Below are positions 54,152-62,835 of a stretch of DNA of 64,000 bases, one piece after another. Positions within the stretch are counted from its first letter, which is position 1. Each line of letters starts with the position of its first letter. The position numbers and the translations under genes were made by a program. Source of the stretch: Shinisaurus crocodilurus (Eukaryota; Chordata; Lepidosauria; Squamata; Shinisauridae); the NCBI GenBank assembly GCA_021292165.1, contig CM037878.1:13884471-13948470 (forward strand). Direction: 5' to 3'. The notes below the pieces were generated by a model. That model was not told where the DNA came from, ran no database searches, and saw only the letters and a program-made list of their open reading frames with translations.

Positions 54152-54632
54152 GGGGAGGAAGGAGGGGGCAGCGGAGAAGAGAGAGGTGTGGGGGGGGGGC
54201 CGCGCAGCAGCAGACTTGTTTTTGCATCCTGGCATGGGGGGGGGGTATCGGAAGCACAAACAAGTCAGCTAAGAAACCAACTGCTCATGGCAGTTGCTAT
54301 CTCGCTGCTGCCTCGGAGGTGAGGAACTTGAGGAAAGGAAACATCCGAAAAATCCTCATTTACATCACAGTACTAGTGAAAACAACGCCTCTATCATACA
54401 TGTTCCCATCGGGCAGTTGTGGCCACCGAGGCACGCACTGGAAAAGCCACCCTAAGGCCACCGAGTGAGTGTTTGCCGGACGTGGACCCTTGGACTTCCT
54501 GGGCCCAAGCTCTGCCTTTTAGCCCCTGTGCTCCAGTAGCCAGATTGGTTTGGATCACACGGTACGTTTTCAGGTGTTCAAAGTCCGTGTAAGGAAAGGG
54601 ATGTGCATGCCTTCATTTCTGTGCGCATAGGG
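54152..54632. other. Anonymous DNA
   Basis: No gene was recognised. It continues the GC-rich flank of the CpG block for about 100 bp, then unique sequence. Confidence 0.4.
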
Positions 54633-54767
54633 CAGTGTTCTCCAACCTTGGGTCCCCAGAAGTTTTTGGCCTACAACTCCCAGCATGCCCCAGCCAGCTA
54701 CGCTGCCTGGGGCATGCTGGGAGTTATAGACCAAAAACATCTGGGGACCCAAGGTTGGAGAACACTG
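54633..54767. mobile_element. Palindromic hAT MITE (ZNF143-like core), copy 9
   Basis: A 135-bp palindrome with flanks 'gcataggg' (54625-54632) and 'gcatagag' (54768-54775), 7/8 matched. The left arm has 'CTACAACTCCCAGCATGC'; the right arm has 'gttatag' in place of 'gttgtag'. Confidence 0.92.
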
Positions 54768-54775
54768 GCATAGAG

Positions 54776-55461
54776 GCTCTCTGCTCAGGTTCTGATGAAT
54801 GCGCATAGGTTGGGTGAGGATCCTGCTACTGTGAAACCATTCACTCCCCCCCCCCTCGCCGCCATTGCACAAGTGCATTAATTAAACCTACTGCAAATGC
54901 CATCTGGAGGCTGAAAAGAACTATACTGGCTGTAATTCATGCAGATCAGGCCGGATTAATTATAGACTGGCTAAGGCTGTAATCCTATATCCAGTTTCCT
55001 GGGAGCAAGCCCCCATCGAACTCAGCGAGCCATACTTTTGAGTAGATGTATTTAGGATTGTGATTATTCAAGTCATGTGTCACAGGCCTTCACTTGCTTC
55101 AGCCCAATTGAGTTCAACTCTTTGGCAGTGGTTCCTTGTGTGTTGTTCAGCTCCCTTTGCTGTGCTCTCCTTTAAACATTCCTCACATTTCAGATCGGAT
55201 TTGCTGCATAACCTTCAGCTCTACCTAAAAAAAAAAAACAGGGAACTAGTTTCTTTCTTTAAAATAATAATAATAATGTACCGGAACTTGCGCATACCTG
55301 CTGAGCGTGTGATGTGCACAGTGCACACACCTGCTGGGCATCTGATGTGCACACGCCTGCTGGGTGTATGATGCAGGAGTGACACATTGACATGGCTGTT
55401 TATTGGACACAGAACATTTCATGCCATATAATGAATCTTAAGACTGTTTTCAAATAAGACA
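54776..55461. other. Anonymous DNA with a small old repeat
   Basis: No gene was recognised. About 54975-55060 resembles the 'gggagtaa' repeat group ('taatcctatatccagtttcc', 'ttttgagtagatgtatttag'). Confidence 0.4.
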
Positions 55462-56470
55462 CTGAGCTGGTTCACACAGTCACCGTGGGTGGACTATCTA
55501 TAAACGTCACTTCCACCTCCTTGAAAGGTTTCATCAACGTTGCCTCCGGAAAATCCTGCAAATTACTTGGGAAGATAGGCGAACAAATGTCAGTGTACTG
55601 GAAGAAGCAAAGACTACTAGCATTGAAAAAATGATCCTTCAACGCCAACTTCAGTGGACCGGTCATGTTGTTCGAATGCCTGACTGCCGTCTCCCAAAGC
55701 AGTTACTTTATTCCCAACTCAAGGATGGAAAGCGGAATATCGGTGGTCAATATAAGAGGTTTAAAGATGTTCATAAGGCTAATCTAAAAAAATGCATATA
55801 AACATCGAAAACTGGGAAGCTCTGGCCCATGAACGATCTAACTGGAGGTTGGCCTTTCACAAAGGTTCCATGGACTTTGAAGAAGCCCGAGTGCAAGGTG
55901 AAAGGGAGAAACGTGCTAAGCGAAAAGCACGTCAAACGAATCCTTCACAGGACCATCTTCCATCTGGTGACCTGTGTCCTCACTGTGGGAAGCTGTGTGG
56001 ATCTAGAATTGGCCTCCACAGTCACTTACGGACCCATCGCTAGAGTCTACACAATCTTCTTTAGAATTTCCTTCTTTTATCCCGGAAGACAATCTTACTC
56101 GGGTCACGAGTGATCGCCTGATGATGATGATGATGATGATGGACAAACCACCGTGGCTTGTTTAAGCCATGGTGCATGCTGGGCGCTATTTGCCTAATCA
56201 CACACAGTGCCTCGCTTGTTGCGTCATCTGAACCTGGATGGCATGGCTTGTTGGAGGGGTAAACAACCCTCTAATAAGCCAACAGCAGCCCATGAGTTAT
56301 TGGAGAGTTGTTCCCCCCCCCCTCCCAAACAAGCCATGCTGCCCGTGTTTGGATGAAACGACAAGCCATGCATGCGCGGGTGATTAGGCAAATGGTGCCC
56401 AGCATGCACCAGGGTTAAAACAAGTCACTGTGGCTTGTTTAACTCACGGTGATTGTGCAGACCAGGTCAC
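55462..56470. mobile_element. Palindromic DNA element hosting a LINE end
   Basis: The left end 'cactgagctggttcacacag' (55459-55487 region) pairs with the complement of the right end 'attgtgcagaccaggtcact' over about 28 bp. The inner arms 'gtggcttgtttaagccatgg' and 'gtgcatgctgggcgctattt' pair with the right arm. The left arm is interrupted at about 55490-56141 by a LINE 3' end, so the DNA element is older. No clean target duplication was seen. Confidence 0.7.
55500..56141 (+). mobile_element. LINE 3' end with terminal C2H2 motif and (GAT)n tail
   Basis: Frames give 'LRKILQITWEDRRTNVSVLE', 'MILQRQLQWTGHVVRMPDCR', 'GGQYKRFKDVHKANLK' and, at 55792-56043, a Lys/Arg-rich stretch ending 'CPHCGKLCGSRIGLHSHLRTH', a C2H2 finger. 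It ends with a (GAT)n tail (56119-56141). It is very similar to the antisense copy at 37.2 kb. The clade is not assigned; the RT core is missing. Confidence 0.84.
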
Positions 56471-56474
56471 TGAG

Positions 56475-56660
56475 AAGGGTAATCAAGGATTTTTTAAAAA
56501 AACTTTTATATTGTTTTAATTGTGTGTTAATGGTGTGTTAATGGTGTTTTATTATATTTTATCCTGATTGTACATTGCCCAGGGTGGCCAGCCAGATGGG
56601 CGATTTAAAAATATAATTAATTAATTAATTAATTAATATGAAATGAAATAAAATAAAATA
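56475..56660 (+). mobile_element. L2-type LINE 3' end
   Basis: 'tacattgcccagggtggcca' and 'gatgggcgatttaaaaatat' then (ATTA)n and (AAATA)n tails match the 50.3-50.42 kb L2 end. Confidence 0.75.
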
Positions 56661-57890
56661 AACTTTCCTTCACCCCCAAACTACCATTCCCAATCAGCGT
56701 TGCAAGAAGGCACAAAACAGGGCGGGCCAGTTTAGAGCTCCTTTCGGGGGGGGGGCACATCTGTTTCCCCTCAAAACTGAGTGCGCAAGCCATCTCCAGC
56801 TCACTCCAGAAACGTCGTCAGCTGACCCACTCGCCGCAGCCAAGTCTACAAGTGACGATAATTTCCTCACTTGGCACCATATAGTTGCATTCCCCCTATA
56901 TACCTAACATCTTGCATGTAAAAGGGAGGGAAACCGTAGCACTTCACCTCCCAGGACTGCTCAAAAGTATGAATGAGATGGTGAGATCATGTTGTTACAT
57001 GCCTTGAATCCTAGCTTGGACTATAAATCTGAGGAGAAGATCAGTACAGTCCAGCATTTTGCAAATCTTTCGTGAAGCCTCTCATTAAAAAAAACAAAAC
57101 AACCCAAAAACAAAAACACCACACGGGGCTGACTGGCCCTCCCAACATGGCAGCCTGACCGAGACCAGTTCTGAAGGCTCCCTACGCCACAGTGTAAGTT
57201 TGCAGTTGCAATTCCTTTCCCTCTCCCACCCACCCCCCCCTGCAGCATGAGTGAGGAAGCGTCGGTTGACAAAGGTTACCTCATAAATTCTGAACACTGG
57301 CACAAGACAGGCCTCCCTTCATTGAGGGCGGCAAGTATGAAGTTAAGAGATAAAGAGGGAATTACATGATAAGGTCTCCTTAATCCCAGTTGCTTCATGC
57401 AATTAAAATGAGCTTCACCCTCCTGTAATTGGAAGGAGGCATTCTGCCAAGCACAGGCATCACATCACTGGTGCAAGGAGGAAGGCTCAAGGAAGGAGGG
57501 GGCAAGTCAACTTATCGCCTCACCGGCAGCAGGGCAGGGGGGGGGGAGCAGGGGCTGGTGGTGGAGAGGATGAATAAATAAATAAATAAATAGATAAATT
57601 TTTAAAAAAGCAACCAAGAGTGCCGAATGAGTTGCGGGGCTGGTGGTGATGGAGGAGGAGGATTGGGAATTAATGAGATGAAAGCAGGAAGGAATGACAA
57701 CGGAGGATTAGTTCCTTTTCCAATTTCGCAGGAGAAATACTACTTCCCCGCCCCCTTCCCGGCTCCACCCACCGAGCGATTCTTTGCATTCCACCTTGGG
57801 TGACACCTTGACTTCAAGGACGGGGTGAGGTTCAGCAGGGAACTGGGTTCCTCCTCCTAGCAACTGCCTGTGATGGAGAAAAGAAATGCA
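56661..57890. other. Mostly unique DNA, possible conserved element
   Basis: No gene was recognised. The part at about 57280-57480 is repeat-free and balanced ('taattggaaggaggcattct', 'gcaattaaaatgagcttcac') and could be conserved. It has a G-run at 57539-57547 and a short (AAAT)n at 57573-57600. Confidence 0.35.
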
Positions 57891-57891
57891 C

Positions 57892-58139
57892 ATATTTTAT
57901 TTTATTTATTATATTTATACCCCGCCCTTTTTCCTGCAAGGAACCCAAGGCGGCTTACATAATCCTCCTCCTCCTCTCCATTTTATCCTCACAACAACCC
58001 TGTGAGGTAGGTTAGGCTGAGAGGCAGTGACTGGCCCAAAGTCACCCAGTGAGTTTCATGGCCGAGCGGGGACTAGAACCCAGATCTCCCGAGTCCCAGT
58101 CCAACACTCGAACCACTCGAACCACTATGCCACACATGC
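57892..58139 (-). mobile_element. Antisense MIR-like CORE-SINE, near full length
   Basis: Same structure as at 23.66 and 39.25 kb: tail complement 'tttatttattatatttatac', core 'aacaaccctgtgaggtaggt', head 'ggactagaacccagatctcc' and 'ccactatgccacacatgc'. Non-coding. Confidence 0.85.
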
Positions 58140-59138
58140 AACCTTTCAAGTTCTTACTTTCTTCTTCTCCATGCAGGAAGCTCTGAAAAAAAGCTCGAGC
58201 ACAGACCCGCTCTTTTTCTTGTGGCCTGGCCCCTTCCCGATGATCAGAGATAGGACCCAGAGGAGAAGATAAGGGTGGCTCCCCAGAAACCAGGAGCTCA
58301 GCTCCCCCTCCACCGCCCCCTTTGCAAGCACAGAAACAAAGGGGATTTTGCCCGCATACAGGGCATAGCTTGAAACCCACAAACAACAACTGGAATATTG
58401 TACATAGGAGCTGCTGCAGTACCATCACATACTGTTCCCATAAATGTCATGTGTTTTTAACCCTCGACCCATGTGCTGTTTTGATGGGAACATCTTTGCA
58501 GACGTCCAAAATGTGTGCAGTGTATACACGCTTTGGGGGCAGGAGCAGGATCCCAACAGCGGGCTCTGCCTTGTTCGATGCAGCAGTTCGTTCCCGTCTG
58601 CTGCACAGACCCGTTGTGCAGATTCAAACTGTCCGCACGCAGGCCCTGAGCACATGAATAGGAAGGCTGCAGAAAGCAGGGTTTCGAATCATGCGCGCAT
58701 GAGCTGGCGTGCATTTAGTTTGATTGCACATTGCACAAAGGGTCTGCGCGGTGGACAGCATACTGAAAACACATACCTGCTGTCTGCCTCCCCGTCATGT
58801 TGGCCTGTCACTTCTCCACGCTCAGTGTTTGCGCAGGGCTAATATTACCAGTCAACACAAGCAAGGCAGGCTACAATTACACCGGAGCCTCGTGCATTAT
58901 CTGTTGCAACATGCCCTTGGTACAATTCTATCCAACCTTTCAGCGCTGCTGCTGCTCTCGGGGTTGGCTTCCAAGGGTTCCCCACCCCTTTTATCCTCAC
59001 AACAACCACCCTGTGTCACCCGGTCATCATCATCATGGCTGGGTGGGGCTTTGAACCTGGGCCTCCCCACTCACGCTCCGGCACTCTCTTCTACACCGCG
59101 CTGACTTTAAGCCATGCTAAACCAAACACGAAGCCAGG
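58140..59138. other. Anonymous DNA
   Basis: No gene was recognised. A short SINE-core-like patch occurs near 58990-59060 ('cctcacaacaaccaccctgt', then 'ggctttgaacctgggcctcc'), probably a fragment of the same MIR-like SINE. Confidence 0.4.
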
Positions 59139-59146
59139 CATGCATA

Positions 59147-59311
59147 CAGGGCCGGTGCTACCATTAGGCCAACTAGGCAGCTGCCTAGGGCGCAGGGCTA
59201 AAGAGGGCGCCAGAAACACCTTGAAAAAAAAATACAGCGCTCTCAAGTGGGAAGGGGGGCGCTAAATATCTGATCTTGCCTAGGGCACCAAACTGCCTTG
59301 CACCGGTCCTG
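59147..59311. mobile_element. hAT MITE 'CAGGGCCGGTGC', 165 bp, copy 3
   Basis: The ends are 'cagggccggtgctaccatta' and 'accttgcaccggtcctg'-type 'ttgcaccggtcctg'. A perfect 8-bp duplication, 'catgcata', lies at 59139-59146 and 59312-59319. It is inverted relative to the 8.86 kb copy and has the same length. Confidence 0.93.
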
Positions 59312-59319
59312 CATGCATA

Positions 59320-60289
59320 ATGCTCTCTCGTGTTCATTTACATTCCCACGTACAAATCTGCAGGTCTCAAAACCCTGTCTCAAAATATCCATAAGCCAAA
59401 TGTAACATGGCAATCTCATTTTTGAAATAACCATCAGCGTCTAAATATATACCTGAAATAAAATTGCAGAGAGCCGGTTAAAAAAGCATACGAAGCATTA
59501 AATACAATGGATTTTTAAAAGATGATGGGTCCATCTCGTTCTCTGCTGTCTTGGATCAATGCGTTCTTTCGCCTTCTGCTGGCTTGCAGCCCCTTCTCAA
59601 CCTTCAAAAGCTAGAGCCGACCCCACCCGAGAAGCTCTGGATAGAGCCGAGGCCCGATTTTTTAATACCCTCCCGGTCCCGCCTCTCCATCTCGCCAGGC
59701 AGCCGAGAACAAGCAGGGATTTACGACAGGAGACGCCGGATGGGTTTCTGAAGAGAGACGCGAGGTGAGCACTCGCCTTTATGGTTTTTAATACACTTTT
59801 TTTTTTTTCATAATGAAGTTGAAATAGCCTCATAAAAGGACCCCCAAACGCAGGAGACGGCCTGCCATTTATTAGACTCATAATTCTTCGCTTGGCATTT
59901 CATCAATGTCCTTTTAATCTGTACTTCGTTAGTTTATTTCTGTTTAAGATTAGCCGCTGTAAAAATTATGAGGGGGATTGTCTCAGCCCGGGGGCTGCGG
60001 CGGCAGCAGCAGTGGGCAGCAGCGGGGGTGGGCGGCGGCGGGGGGGGGGGAGAGACAACCCTCTGGCAGCCACCTGTCCTGTGGGTTCAGAGGTAGGAGG
60101 AGCATCAAAATCGGGACACGGGGAACACCAGGGCACATGGCGTGAGGATCGATGTACGTGTGGGGGGCAGACAGACAATACAGCCAATCCAAGCAGCATC
60201 TTGGGGAGCCAATATATTTAGGGGAAGCAGCAAGTACTCCTTGGCTTGAGGGGAGCACCTCACACCACAGAGGAGGCTGGAGTGAACAT
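59320..60289. other. Mostly unique DNA, candidate conserved block at 59.76-59.98 kb
   Basis: No gene was proved. About 59765-59985 is AT-balanced with 'tcataatgaagttgaaatag' and 'ggcatttcatcaatgtcctt' and may be conserved. Just before it, 'gacgcgaggtgagcactc' (about 59758-59775) resembles a splice donor at the end of an open stretch, but no acceptor or homologous exon can be supported. It has a G-run near 60040-60049. Confidence 0.35.
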
Positions 60290-60294
60290 CTGAA

Positions 60295-60565
60295 CAGCCC
60301 GAACTCTGGAAGCTAAGCAGGGTCGGGCCTGGTTAGTACTGGAATACCAGGCGCTGTAGGGAGGGACCAGAGCTCAGTGTAGCAGAGCACATGCTTGGCA
60401 TGCGGAAGGTCCAGGGTTCGATCCCCGGCCTCCAGGTAGGGCTTGGGAAGAATCCTGCCTGAAACCCTGGAGAGCTGTTGCTGCCAGACCAGTCAGTGCC
60501 GACACAACTGGGCTAGATGGACCGAGGGTCTGACTCGGTGTAAGGCAGCTTCCTATGTTCCTGTG
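60295..60565 (+). mobile_element. 5S rRNA fragment fused upstream of a tRNA-type SINE
   Basis: 60295-60360 reads as vertebrate 5S rRNA 3' part with an internal deletion ('gctaagcagggtcgggcctg', 'gttagtactggaataccagg', 'cgctgtagg'). It is followed directly by a tRNA-like head ('agctcagtgtagcagagcac', B box 'ccagggttcgatccccggcc') and a SINE body ending 'taaggcagcttcctatgttc'. Here the 5S part precedes the tRNA part, the reverse of the 44.66 kb order. Confidence 0.82.
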
Positions 60566-60746
60566 AGTGAAACTTTTTTTGCACAACCTGGGACTTTCAT
60601 CCCAGCATGCGCTGCAGGCGTGCAAGGGATTCCAAGGCACGCCTGCCCCAAAATGGCTTGCTCCAGGGGGTGGCACAGAAATCCGAGGCTGGAGGGCCTG
60701 GAGATCATAAAGGTCCCTGAGCTTTCCGCCCAATTGCACTCACGAG

Positions 60747-61008
60747 GAGGGCCGGCCCTACCATTAGGCAGGGTGAAGCAGTCGCCTCAGGCGGCAGCTG
60801 CTGGGAGGTGGCAGCAGAGGGTTGGAGGAGAAAGCTGTGTGCCTCACGGCCTCCCTAAGCTAGACCGCCGCCTCCAGGCTCAGTGGAGGAATGCTGCTCC
60901 ATCACCAGTGCTGAAGAAACAGGTCAGTCAGCTTTTGTGCATGAAATAGGAGAGGGTGCCATGTCTTGCTGTTCACCTCAGGCAGCAAAATGTCTTGGGC
61001 CGGCACTG
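60747..61008. mobile_element. hAT MITE, 'GGGCCGG' family, 262 bp
   Basis: The ends are 'gagggccggccctaccatta' and 'cttgggccggcactg', flanked by 'ctcacgag' (60739-60746) and 'ctcacgac' (61009-61016), a 7/8 match. It is related at the termini to the 8.86, 26.5 and 59.15 kb copies. Confidence 0.85.
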
Positions 61009-61016
61009 CTCACGAC

Positions 61017-62100
61017 GAGTGTTGCCAACATTTGACCCAACCCTGTAGCTGTATGATGGTCAAATAATCTGCAGTTGGTCACATTCAGCCCACTACGCTG
61101 TGAAAAGCTTCACCTGCTGCCGACCTGTGACGCTCGAGCTGTTGTTGAAGGCAGAAGAGCAAGCCAGAGCAGTGTTTTCTGATCAGTTGGCAGCCCAACG
61201 CCCACTGGTAATCAAGCCCAGGATTAATTTAAAAGCCAAAGCCCAGGCCTGTGACATTTGGCGTAATAAGGGAGGAACTGCTCCTGAGCATGTTGAGAGA
61301 GGCCCTGGAATGAAGAGTCTAGGGCTCCGGGATCCCGGTCGGAGGATGTGCTTTCTAGGCAGCTTTGAGCCTCTTTTAAAAATTAAGCGCTGCTTCTCAC
61401 CCTTCGCTCGGCCTTTCTGCCCTGGAGAGTGACTTCCCTCTATTAAAAGTCCTGGGGGAGACAGGAAGCAAGGGGGGAACCTAGTTTGCACTATTAATCT
61501 CTTACCTGTAAAAATAGCAATTTAAGAGGATTTCATTATTCAGAGCTTCTCTCTCCACAGGGAATACTCCAACTGTCTATCACATTCTAGCGAGCAGTTA
61601 GAAAATGAGGGATGTTAATATCCCAACTTCCCCGAGCTGTGTTTCTTATCGTGTTTCAGCACTTAGGGTTGCCAACGGACCAAGAAGCGTGGGGGTGGGG
61701 GTGGGGGATCCATTCCAGACTGACTTGCTTCTGTGCCTTGGTTTGCAGAAATCAGGCAGGGGAACTCTTCTCTTCAGGGCCTGCAGTTAAGCACTGGCAG
61801 ACACCTGCTAATCTTGGCAGATGAAGCTGCTGTTAAAGGCACAGGAGCGGAGGTTGGCATTCAAGTTGGCAACCCCCTCCCTCTCCAATGCACACAGGAG
61901 GGCAGTCTTGCACTGAACGATCTACCAGGGCATGGAAGAAACCCATGCAAGCCAGTGTCTGGCTGCGTCAGTGCACCCACAATCCTCAAGGGGACTTGGT
62001 TGATCATGGAACAGAATGTCAGACAGTCCAAGCGGAGCAGGCCGGGTTCACCATCGGCAGTGGCACATGGGCATTTTAACACTCCCCTGCAATTAATCAG
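61017..62100. other. Mostly unique DNA, possible conserved block
   Basis: No gene was recognised. About 61440-61620 is repeat-free ('gcactattaatctcttacct', 'ggatttcattattcagagct') and could be conserved. A (GGGGGT)n-like patch lies at 61690-61710. Confidence 0.35.
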
Positions 62101-62192
62101 TTGGGCTGCAATCCTATCCACACTTACCTGGGAGTAAGTCTCATTGACCTCAATAGGACTTACTTCTGAGTAGACATTTATAGGATCCTATG
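62101..62192. repeat. 'gggagtaa' palindromic repeat
   Basis: It starts 'gggctgcaatcctatccaca', contains 'cttacctgggagtaagtctc' and 'ataggacttacttctgagta', and ends 'tataggatccta'. Imperfect palindrome; relatives lie at 46.07 and 54.98 kb. Confidence 0.6.
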
Positions 62193-62835
62193 GTTAGCAG
62201 TGCCAATGGCTAGGACCGTTGGCGCAGCTGGGGGTGGGGTGAACCTTGGGGCTGAAGTCCAGCTCCACCCCCACCCCCCAATGGCCATCCAGAGAGGGGA
62301 AGGTGATGATAGGGGCAGTGACAAACAGGTCCAGTGCCAGAATCTGGGCTGGCATGGGCATATCGGGGTCCACAGGAGTGAAGCTGGTTGCCGCAGCATC
62401 CTTCTTATTTTTAAAAACAAGCTATACTCAGGACAGCTGGCCAGGTATATACGTTGGTTAAAGATGCTCATTTTATTATTTTTACTTTTAAAATATATTA
62501 TCCTTTTCTACAACAAAATGGTGCTTATTGCCAAGTAAATGTGTTTCGCATCAGGGCAGCAGAAGGAAACTCCACGTTATTCCTGTAGTCACGACAGTGC
62601 TATGATTTAAGCGAGTTTAAAATGCAAAACTGTACATGCTCAGAGTATTTCTTTCTTTTTTCTTTTTAATCAGGGTTGGCAAACAGTATTTTTGTGTGTT
62701 TGTTCTAACATATCAGGAATATAGAGGCAGTAGTAAAGCATGGAATGGTGATGGGGGAAGTGGGAAGAGAAACGTTAGTTGTGTGCTTCACAACTGAAGT
62801 AATGCACATGACCATCTAAAGGAGGGCCCATAAGA
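62193..62835. other. Anonymous DNA
   Basis: No gene or repeat family was recognised; some T-rich tracts occur around 62460-62680. Confidence 0.4.

Noticed and set aside
60295..60360. Functional 5S rRNA gene
   Set aside because: The 5' half is missing and an internal segment is deleted; it is a fragment joined to a SINE.
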